Below, in pieces: positions 1 to 5,045 of a DNA stretch of 5,152 bases. Location: the NCBI GenBank assembly GCA_030623035.1, contig JAUXFK010000205.1, positions 1 through 5,152 of the forward strand. Direction: 5' to 3'. The notes under the pieces were generated by a model. That model was not told where the DNA came from. It saw only the letters and a program-made list of their open reading frames with translations, and searched no databases. Position numbers and translations under genes: made by a program. This stretch comes from Deltaproteobacteria bacterium. GTDB taxonomy: Bacteria; Desulfobacterota; UBA8473. Numbering within the stretch: the first letter of the stretch is position 1; each line of letters begins with the position of its first letter.

Positions 1-17
1 CAAAAAATACCATTTCC

Positions 18-97
18 CGTCATTCCGGCAAAAGCCGGAATCCAGTGTTTTCAAGCAGTTGCGGACCATCTGGACTCCGGTTTTCACCGGAGTGACG
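18..97. repeat. Paired-hairpin REP/REPIN-like intergenic repeat
   Basis: Two 28-nt arms, 18-45 and 70-97, are inverted copies of each other with 23 of 28 matches and a 24-nt spacer. Each arm is also its own perfect 8-bp hairpin: ATTCCGGC/GCCGGAAT (22-29 with 34-41, loop AAAA) and ACTCCGGT/ACCGGAGT (74-81 with 86-93, loop TTTC). The CATTCCGG...CCGGAATCCAG style is a familiar dispersed extragenic repeat in many proteobacterial and related genomes (established knowledge, family not verified here). It lies 22 bases past the stop codon of the minus-strand radical SAM gene, so it may protect or help terminate that transcript. No immediate U-tract follows on the minus strand; six A/T pairs at 2-7 are about ten bases beyond the hairpin. 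Confidence 0.8.
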
Positions 98-119
98 ACT
101 TTTTACGAATTCATCATCA

Positions 120-1331
120 TTATAGGCCAATAAATCCGGAAGGGCTTTGACATAAAACCGTCTTAAGTTTTGTGTCCTTTAAGACATCATAAACCACCCT
201 CATCTCCTGAGATGTAGGAGCGAAAATATGACTCCTGAAGTGGGGGACATAATTATTGGCACAAACCTGGACTGAGGGGTCGATTTCATATATCCTTTTT
301 CCGATATCTCCGATCTCTTCGAGTGAGATGAAACTCTTATTATACGGTATTCCAATACCGAGGAAAACCTTTTCTTTATAGTTCTGCGTCAGATGCTCGA
401 CCGCCTTCCAGGCAATCTCTTTATACTTTTGGGCTAATTTTCTATCTTCTAAACCCGTTATCCGCATAAAGGTATCCGTGTTCAAAGCCTTTAGGTCTAT
501 GCCTATATCGGTCATTCCAGCATCTACAAGCTCGTCTATATAGTCTCTTATAAGCAATGAACCGTTTGTATCCACATGAAAACGGGCATTACTATTCGGG
601 TTGAGTCTCCTAAGCTCCTTTATAAACTGGATGAGCCATGGCCTGTTCAGGGTTGACTCGCCCCCGGAAACTCCCATCCTGTTAACACCAAATTCCATGC
701 TTCTCATCCATAACATCCATGCTGCATGTTTCGGAGTTGTAGGAGTGCCTTCGCCGCGATAGGCAACCTCCCAGTTCTGGCATTGGGGACATCTGAAGTT
801 ACACCCCGCTGTAAAGCAGATTACTTCAATAATATCTGTAGGATTTTTCCGTATATTGCGTGGTGTTCCCACCCCACCGACAGTATGTCCCATATAATTA
901 ATTACAATCCTTCTAGGTTCCTCATCTACAAAAGGCCCGGTCTTAATCTTCATACCTTCTCTTGCTTCAGTAACGCAACATTGCCTCAGTACACCGTCAA
1001 TTTCGACCATACAACTCCAGCAGCCGCCAACCTGACAGGGTGCAAATATACCTGACCCATCCGGCAAGTCTGTAAAACTATACCCCAACTCTCTGAGCGC
1101 TTCTTTCACACTTATCTGTTCAGAAACTATAGCCTCTTTGCCATTTACCTCAATACTTACCTTTCCTTTCCTATCCTCCTCTACCATTTCTATTGCTTGA
1201 TTGGGGCAGGCCAGGGCACAGGCACCGCAGCCTATACAGATATCCCTCTCGGATCCAGGACAGGCAACAATCTCAGTACAGGCACCACATCGGGTGCATT
1301 TATCTAATATATGATGCGCTCTATATGGCAA
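120..1331 (-). CDS. Radical SAM protein with N-terminal [4Fe-4S] and [2Fe-2S] ferredoxin domains (glycyl-radical-activase-like)
   Basis: This 403-aa protein (numbered from the proposed TTG start) carries three iron-sulfur modules in a row. First come two ferredoxin-type [4Fe-4S] motifs: C12, C15, C18, C24-Pro and C32, C35, C38, C42-Pro. Next is a plant/xanthine-dehydrogenase-style [2Fe-2S] motif with C99, C104, C107 and C118 or C119. Last is a radical SAM core with CX3CX2C at C177, C181, C184, an SGGES motif at 222-226, DTNG at 254-257 and IDLK near 278-281, as in pyruvate formate-lyase-activase-like enzymes. It should cleave S-adenosylmethionine reductively, with the extra clusters feeding electrons; the target is unknown and no glycyl radical enzyme is in the window. 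It is probably cytoplasmic, with no signal or membrane segment. Start choice: an ATG at 1367 would give 415 aa, but it has a poor Shine-Dalgarno and overlaps a near-consensus -10. TTG at 1331 has GGAGG six bases upstream. Family confident, start and role less so. Confidence 0.85.
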   Translation of the reverse strand: MPYRAHHILDKCTRCGACTEIVACPGSERDICIGCGACALACPNQAIEMVEEDRKGKVSIEVNGKEAIVSEQISVKEALRELGYSFTDLPDGSGIFAPCQVGGCWSCMVEIDGVLRQCCVTEAREGMKIKTGPFVDEEPRRIVINYMGHTVGGVGTPRNIRKNPTDIIEVICFTAGCNFRCPQCQNWEVAYRGEGTPTTPKHAAWMLWMRSMEFGVNRMGVSGGESTLNRPWLIQFIKELRRLNPNSNARFHVDTNGSLLIRDYIDELVDAGMTDIGIDLKALNTDTFMRITGLEDRKLAQKYKEIAWKAVEHLTQNYKEKVFLGIGIPYNKSFISLEEIGDIGKRIYEIDPSVQVCANNYVPHFRSHIFAPTSQEMRVVYDVLKDTKLKTVLCQSPSGFIGL

Positions 1332-1342
1332 AATCTCCCTCC
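1332..1342 (-). promoter_or_regulatory. Ribosome binding site supporting the TTG start at 1331
   Basis: The minus strand reads GGAGGGAGATT followed by TTG. GGAGG (1342-1338) sits six bases from the TTG codon, an ideal Shine-Dalgarno spacing. The competing ATG at 1367 has only a weak GGGT-type match upstream. This site decides the start called for the radical SAM gene. Confidence 0.55.
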
Positions 1343-1365
1343 AAAATATCTTTGCTTTGTGATTC

Positions 1366-1394
1366 ATTATAACCCGGATTCATCTCATTGTAAA
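1366..1394 (-). promoter_or_regulatory. Sigma-70-like promoter of the radical SAM gene
   Basis: On the minus strand TTTACA (1394-1389) is followed after exactly 17 bases by TATAAT (1371-1366). That is five of six and six of six consensus positions at ideal spacing. The -10 box overlaps the upstream ATG candidate (1367-1365), so transcription would begin near 1359, inside that longer reading frame. The resulting short leader of about 28 bases would hold the GGAGG (1342-1338) and the TTG start at 1331. Predicted from sequence only. Confidence 0.6.
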
Positions 1395-1476
1395 CTATTT
1401 CATCCGTCCTTATAGCAGCTTTTCAGATAAGAGCATCGCTTAAAACTATTCTTTTATAAAACTTTATCATGAAGTG

Positions 1477-1506
1477 TTGACATATTTTAAATGTGTATGC
1501 TAAATT
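1477..1506 (+). promoter_or_regulatory. Candidate promoter of the SDR gene
   Basis: A perfect -35 hexamer TTGACA (1477-1482) is followed after 18 bases by TAAATT (1501-1506), a four-of-six match to the -10 box. It faces the SDR gene and would leave an untranslated leader of about 130 bases. It stands back to back with the radical SAM promoter in the same intergenic region (1368-1644). The -35 is convincing; the -10 is mediocre. Confidence 0.4.
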
Positions 1507-1644
1507 GGATACGATTAACTGAGATTAAACGCAACTTTTGTCTAAGAAATGAATGGAGAGGAGGTGTTTTGGCTTTTCAAGTCGATAGATTATTAACCAA
1601 ATAAATAACCAGCAAAAAAATCATAAAAAAAAGGAGAAATGAAC

Positions 1645-2400
1645 ATGAGATTAAAAGGTAAAGTTGCTATCGTGACAGCCTCAGCAGGAGCAGGTATTGG
1701 CCAGGCTGCTGTAAGGGCTTTAGCAAAAGAGGGGGCAAATGTTGTTGTAGCGGACATTAATGAAAAGAGGGTTAAAAGCGTATCAGAAGAGATTCAAGCA
1801 GAAACGGGGCTCGATACATTAGGCATAATATGTGACGTATCAAAACAAGATCAGGTGGACAACCTGATAAAGCAGACCCTTGACAAGTTTGGAAAGATAG
1901 ATGTTCTGGTAAATAATGCCGGAAGAGAGGTTCTGTCGCCTGTTAAAGACATGACGGATGAACAATGGGATTTGGTCATGGATGTATGCCTTAAGGGGAC
2001 ATTCCGTTGCTGCAGGGCAGTTATCCCCCCGATGCTAGAAAAGAAAAGCGGAAGCATCATAAATATCTCTTCTGTTGCAGGATGGATAGGTTCTGATACA
2101 GGTGAAGCTCATTACTGTGCTGCAAAAGCCGGTGTTATGGCACTGACCAGATGCCTGGCAAAAGAGATTTCCCCAAATGGAATACGAGCGAATGCGATCG
2201 CACCAGGATTGATAATGAATGAGTTTCTGCGCCGTATTTATCCTCCTGACTTTTTTGATACGGTAAAACCATTGATCCCCCTGGGCAGAGAAGGAAAACC
2301 AGATGATATCGCAAACGCAATCGTATTTTTAGCTTCGGATGAATCGAGTTATATGACCGGAGAGATAATGTGTATAAGCGGTGGGATGTACATGAAGTAA
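1645..2400 (+). CDS. SDR family NAD(P)-dependent oxidoreductase (FabG-like)
   Basis: A 251-aa classical short-chain dehydrogenase/reductase of standard length. It shows the Rossmann glycine loop at 11-19 (TASAGAGIG), an acidic residue after beta-2 (D37, favouring NAD(H) over NADP(H)), the NNAG motif at 90-93, catalytic S143, Y157 and K161 (YxxxK), and an APG motif near 186-188. It should oxidise an alcohol or reduce a ketone, perhaps a hydroxyacyl-CoA, given the mutase operon next door; the substrate is inferred, not shown. Two oddities: the first glycine of TGxxxGIG is alanine, and the tetrad asparagine of the usual VNLKG helix motif is C115. Start choice: AAGGAG (1631-1636) is eight bases from ATG 1645 but only two from ATG 1639, so the downstream start is preferred. 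The gene converges on the mutase operon and ends before a strong hairpin terminator. Confidence 0.9.
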   Translation: MRLKGKVAIVTASAGAGIGQAAVRALAKEGANVVVADINEKRVKSVSEEIQAETGLDTLGIICDVSKQDQVDNLIKQTLDKFGKIDVLVNNAGREVLSPVKDMTDEQWDLVMDVCLKGTFRCCRAVIPPMLEKKSGSIINISSVAGWIGSDTGEAHYCAAKAGVMALTRCLAKEISPNGIRANAIAPGLIMNEFLRRIYPPDFFDTVKPLIPLGREGKPDDIANAIVFLASDESSYMTGEIMCISGGMYMK

Positions 2401-2425
2401 AAAAATATCGTGGTTGATCAATATG

Positions 2426-2453
2426 AAAGGGGGAGGCCTGGGCCTCCCCCTTT
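2426..2453. terminator. Rho-independent terminator between convergent genes
   Basis: A perfect 13-bp stem pairs AAAGGGGGAGGCC (2426-2438) with GGCCTCCCCCTTT (2441-2453) around a two-base TG gap, so in practice about 12 bp with a four-base loop. On the plus strand it is followed by more T residues (TTTTTCTTT overall), 25 bases after the SDR stop. On the minus strand it lies 25 bases after the small-subunit stop with only a short T tract, so it probably stops both transcripts but works best for the SDR gene. Confidence 0.9.
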
Positions 2454-2478
2454 TTCTTTATTTAATACGGCTAAACAG

Positions 2479-2877
2479 TTACGAAAGCCCCATAACAAAA
2501 TCAATGGCATCTTTAGGAGCAGAACCAGGGCCAAAGACCTTTCTTATGCCCAAATCTAAAAGCGAAGGCACATCCCTTGTTGGTATGACCCCTCCCATGA
2601 TAACCGGCATAATTATCCCCCGTTCATCCAGCGCATCTAAAAGGGTTGATGCAATAAAAAAATGCTGCCCCATTGAGCTGGTTACACCTATAATGTTCGC
2701 ATCTTCCTCTTGTGCCACCTTGGCGAGTTCTTTTGAGTCGCTGAAGTATATGTATACCACTTCAATCCCTGCATCTCTAAAACTGCTCATTACAGACAAA
2801 AGCCCTCGATCATGACCGTCTAATGAAAAACGCGCCATTAAAACCTTTATATTCCCCTTGCTCTGGTTCTTCTCCAT
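2479..2877 (-). CDS. Acyl-CoA mutase small subunit, B12-binding domain
   Basis: A 132-aa stand-alone cobalamin-binding subunit of the methylmalonyl/isobutyryl-CoA mutase C-terminal type. The base-off/His-on signature DxHxxG is D20-G21-H22-D23-R24-G25, where H22 would ligate cobalt. Further B12-fold motifs are GVTSSMGQH near 64-72 (the SxL loop region, here with Met) and MGGVIP at 94-99. The separate small subunit of about 130 residues matches the two-gene arrangement of isobutyryl- and 2-hydroxyisobutyryl-CoA mutases rather than the single-chain methylmalonyl-CoA mutase. Start choice: an in-frame ATG at 2913 would overlap the large-subunit gene. ATG 2877 has AAGGAG six bases upstream and begins right where homology starts, so it is preferred. 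The gene follows the large subunit by 10 bases in one operon. Confidence 0.92.
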   Translation of the reverse strand: MEKNQSKGNIKVLMARFSLDGHDRGLLSVMSSFRDAGIEVVYIYFSDSKELAKVAQEEDANIIGVTSSMGQHFFIASTLLDALDERGIIMPVIMGGVIPTRDVPSLLDLGIRKVFGPGSAPKDAIDFVMGLS

Positions 2878-2883
2878 GATTAT

Positions 2884-2890
2884 CTCCTTA
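2884..2890 (-). promoter_or_regulatory. Shine-Dalgarno fused to the upstream stop codon (translational coupling)
   Basis: On the minus strand TAAGGAG (2890-2884) contains both the large-subunit stop codon TAA (2890-2888) and the ribosome binding site of the small subunit, whose ATG begins at 2877. A ribosome finishing the large subunit is placed to restart on the small one, which suits subunits needed in equal amounts. Confidence 0.75.
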
Positions 2891-4588
2891 TGTAGAATAT
2901 AACCTTCCTCCACTCACCTCAACGATTGCATCCATCATTTCACCCAGAGTGCATTTCGCCCTTGCGGCTTTTATGAGTTCAGGCATCAGGATTCCTGCTT
3001 TTTCCACAGAATCATAATCTGACATGGCATCCTTCACCTTTTCAAGAGAATCCCTGACCTTTGAATTGTCTCTGTTGGCCTTCCACTTTTTTAATTTCTC
3101 TTTCGCCTCTTCCTCAACCTCAGGCTGATATACGGTGAAGGCAGGCACCTCTTCCTCTTCGTATATCTTAAACTTATTCAACCCCACGACAACCCTCTCG
3201 CCACCATCAACCTCCTGACGCCACTTTATGCTCTGTTTCTCCAATAGTTGGCGAAGCCAACCATTCTTTATGCATTCAAAATAGCCTCCCTTACTCTCTA
3301 TCTCGGACATGACCTTCTCTGCCTCTTCTTCCAGCTTGTCTGTCATATATTCCAGATAATAGGAACCACCCAAAGGATCTGTAACATGGGGAATCCCGGT
3401 CTCATAAAGGACGATCTGGTTTATCCGTATGGCCGTACGAACCGCCTCTTCTGAGGGTAAACCGATAGCCTCGTCATAAGAGTTGGTATGCATGGACTGG
3501 ACACCGCCTAAAACACAGGCCAGTACCTGTAATGTAGCTCTGGTTATGTTGTTTAAAGGCTGCTGTGATGTAAGAGAAGAACCCGCGGTATGTACATGGA
3601 TTCTGTACTGAAGGGATTTCGGGTCTTTACAACCAAACCTCCCCTTCATGATCCTGGCCCACATCCTCCTCCATGCCCGAAGTTTTGCTATCTCCTCAAA
3701 GAAATCCATGCCTAAATGAACCTGGGAGCTAAATCTGGAGACAAACTCATCCGGTCTTAACCCTGCCTTTATTCCTCCTTCTACCAGATCAATAGCCTTG
3801 GACATTACGATTCCCAGTTCCTGGGCAGGGGTTACATTCATCTCCCCAAACACATAACCGCAGAGGTTTGTATGATTCCATCTCTTAATGTTCTTGCAGC
3901 TGTATTTTATCAACTCAATCTCCAGTTTGTATTGGGCATCCGGCATAGGAGACGGAAGGTTGGTAGTTAAGCATCTATTCCCCAATCCATTTTGACTTTG
4001 ACCGTTCAGCTCTTGTGGCCTATGCCCCTTGCCCTCAGCGTAGACCAGATACATTGCCAAAAAAGGAAGGCATGTAAACCTGATATTGTCTGCCACCCTT
4101 GTTTTAGGTAGGTCATAGTCTTTTAAGAGGGTATCGATATCATCCAGTGTACTTATGTTAACTCCGCCCAGTCCAACCATTCCCCGAGCCTTTGGATTAT
4201 CAGGGTCAAAACCGCAATGCGTAGGCGTATCCACAGCAAAGAGGACCGCCGGTGTTTTTCCATACCCCTTCATCCCCTCTCTTATCAAGTACTTGGTACG
4301 CTCCCTTGTCTCTTCACCTGTACCATAACCATGAAGTAACTGTATCATCCACGGCATATATTGATAACCCAGTGCCCTGTTTCCTCTCGTATAAGGAAAG
4401 GCCCCGGGCATCTCCGGTTCTTTATCCTGAATGTCCTTCGGGGTATAGACATACTTAACGGGTATTCCAGATTCAGAAGAATATTGAGGAGATTCAAACT
4501 TAAGCTTTTCTTCATAGACATCTTTAACCTCTCTTTCCCAATCCTTCATCATTTCATTCACTTTATCAAGGGTCTTTCTGGAAAACAT
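2888..4588 (-). CDS. Coenzyme B12-dependent acyl-CoA mutase large subunit with divergent active site
   Basis: A 566-aa catalytic (TIM-barrel) subunit of the methylmalonyl-CoA mutase family, the length of isobutyryl/2-hydroxyisobutyryl-CoA mutase large chains. Family motifs include FPYTRG (64-69), PW (79-80), DTPTHCGFDPDNP (120-132), CGYVFGE (243-249), HTNSYDEA (367-374), DPLGGSYY (404-411) and a C-terminal ARAKCTLGE (542-550). It should rearrange an acyl-CoA carbon skeleton by 5'-deoxyadenosyl radical chemistry with the small subunit encoded 10 bases downstream. Adenosyl-side residues matching MCM E247, N366 and E370 are kept (E249, N369, E373). Substrate-side residues are not: Y75, T77, R87, Y89, S114, S164, T166, T195, R207 and H244 read R71, L73, Q83, L85, L116, A166, N168, Q197, T209 and V246. 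Substrate is therefore unknown. Start ATG 4588 has GGAGG seven bases upstream. No MeaB-type chaperone gene is in the window. Confidence 0.93.
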   Translation of the reverse strand: MFSRKTLDKVNEMMKDWEREVKDVYEEKLKFESPQYSSESGIPVKYVYTPKDIQDKEPEMPGAFPYTRGNRALGYQYMPWMIQLLHGYGTGEETRERTKYLIREGMKGYGKTPAVLFAVDTPTHCGFDPDNPKARGMVGLGGVNISTLDDIDTLLKDYDLPKTRVADNIRFTCLPFLAMYLVYAEGKGHRPQELNGQSQNGLGNRCLTTNLPSPMPDAQYKLEIELIKYSCKNIKRWNHTNLCGYVFGEMNVTPAQELGIVMSKAIDLVEGGIKAGLRPDEFVSRFSSQVHLGMDFFEEIAKLRAWRRMWARIMKGRFGCKDPKSLQYRIHVHTAGSSLTSQQPLNNITRATLQVLACVLGGVQSMHTNSYDEAIGLPSEEAVRTAIRINQIVLYETGIPHVTDPLGGSYYLEYMTDKLEEEAEKVMSEIESKGGYFECIKNGWLRQLLEKQSIKWRQEVDGGERVVVGLNKFKIYEEEEVPAFTVYQPEVEEEAKEKLKKWKANRDNSKVRDSLEKVKDAMSDYDSVEKAGILMPELIKAARAKCTLGEMMDAIVEVSGGRLYST

Positions 4589-4618
4589 AAAATTACCTCC
4601 ACGAAAAAAACGGTTTGA

Positions 4619-4624
4619 ATTATA
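4619..4624 (-). promoter_or_regulatory. Candidate -10 box of the mutase operon
   Basis: The minus strand has a perfect TATAAT (4624-4619), 30 bases upstream of the large-subunit ATG, giving a short leader. No good -35 hexamer is seen at 16-19 bases, so the promoter may be activator-dependent. A second minus-strand TATAAT lies in the left arm of the inverted repeat (4688-4683) as an alternative. Confidence 0.35.
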
Positions 4625-4667
4625 AAGAAAAATGCTTATTGACTTCCCTTAGAAAAAAATCGGTCAT

Positions 4668-4775
4668 AGCAAAGGCAATCACATTATAACCCGTGCAAAA
4701 CTCGCGCCTGTTCTTTCTTAACGCTCTATACACTGCTCAAACAGCTGCACGCGTTATAATGTGACCGCCTTTGCT
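4668..4775. repeat. 108-bp element with 29-nt imperfect terminal inverted repeats
   Basis: The arms 4668-4696 and 4747-4775 are inverted copies with 26 of 29 positions matching: AGCAAAGGC, then two mismatches, TCACATTATAAC, one mismatch, CGTGC. The centre of 50 bases is unpaired apart from small internal matches such as TAACGC (4719-4724) with GCGTTA (4751-4756). Each arm carries an outward-facing TATAAT (minus 4688-4683; plus 4755-4760). It could be a non-autonomous mobile element (MITE) without visible target duplication, a structured RNA, or a large operator between divergent genes. The sequence does not decide. Confidence 0.7.
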
Positions 4776-4785
4776 GAGTTAACTC
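4776..4785. repeat. Perfect 10-bp palindrome GAGTTAACTC
   Basis: GAGTTAACTC directly abuts the right end of the 108-bp inverted-repeat element. The half TAACTCAA (4780-4787) recurs as a direct copy at 4819-4826, 39 bases away. It might be a regulator half-site pair; it may equally be chance in AT-rich DNA. Confidence 0.3.
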
Positions 4786-4965
4786 AATAGCCATTTAAAG
4801 AAATTTGACTTAACAAAGTAACTCAAAAATGCTCGCCAGAGACCATCCAAATCATTATCCGGCGAAGCAGTTACGAGAAAAAGGATTTAGACAAAAGCCT
4901 GTCAATACGTAATCTAGCAATTATTATATAATAAATCAAATAGAAAAGGAGATGGTATTGTTTTA

Positions 4966-4994
4966 TTGACTTATAAAGTGCCATCTGGTATTTA
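4966..4994 (+). promoter_or_regulatory. Candidate extended -10 promoter of the MDR gene
   Basis: TTGACT (4966-4971, five of six to the -35 consensus) is followed after 17 bases by TATTTA (4989-4994). The weak -10 is helped by an extended TGG just before it (4986-4988). Transcription would start near 5001, about 45 bases before the ATG. The -35 is bracketed by an inverted pair AGATGG (4950-4955) and CCATCT (4981-4986). Confidence 0.4.
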
Positions 4995-5045
4995 ATTTTA
5001 TAAAGGCTTCGGCAAAATATAAAATGATGGTCTAAGAGTAAACTG

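Larger units (their letters stand above)
4589..5045. other. Gene-free divergent intergenic region between mutase operon and MDR gene
   Basis: These 457 bases separate the minus-strand mutase operon from the plus-strand dehydrogenase. They hold the mutase ribosome site and -10 box, a 108-bp inverted-repeat element, a GAGTTAACTC palindrome, AT-rich sequence and a plausible plus-strand promoter near 4966-4994. The only short reading frame worth naming, 4829-4912 on the plus strand (27 codons), lacks a ribosome binding site and is not called. No cobalamin riboswitch could be recognised. Confidence 0.6.

Noticed and set aside
726..1055. Plus-strand open frame of 109 codons opposite the radical SAM gene
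   Set aside because: It is the antisense shadow of well-supported radical SAM coding sequence and shows no recognisable protein features.
2414..2815. Plus-strand open frame of 133 codons opposite the B12-binding subunit
   Set aside because: It runs through the terminator and antisense to a clear cobalamin-binding domain; its translation has no family resemblance.
2478..2913. Longer small-subunit start at ATG 2913
   Set aside because: It would overlap the large-subunit gene by 26 bases and add residues without family similarity, while ATG 2877 has an ideal Shine-Dalgarno.
2888..4588. Naming the enzyme methylmalonyl-CoA mutase
   Set aside because: The family match is clear, but the substrate-carboxylate Arg207, Tyr89 and His244 equivalents are absent and the subunits are split, so that specific function is not supported.
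4668..4775. Integron attC-like recombination site, because TTATAAC and GTTATAA pair and inner TAACGC/GCGTTA pair
   Set aside because: The pairing continues well outside the would-be R sites, the core sites do not fit RYYYAAC/GTTRRRY, and there is no integrase or cassette gene.
4829..4912. Possible 27-residue plus-strand gene in the divergent intergenic region
   Set aside because: No ribosome binding site, no recognisable motif, and a length expected by chance.
4589..5045. Cobalamin riboswitch upstream of the B12-dependent mutase
   Set aside because: No B12-box-like motif or multi-stem layout could be recognised, and the apparent mutase leader is only a few dozen bases long.
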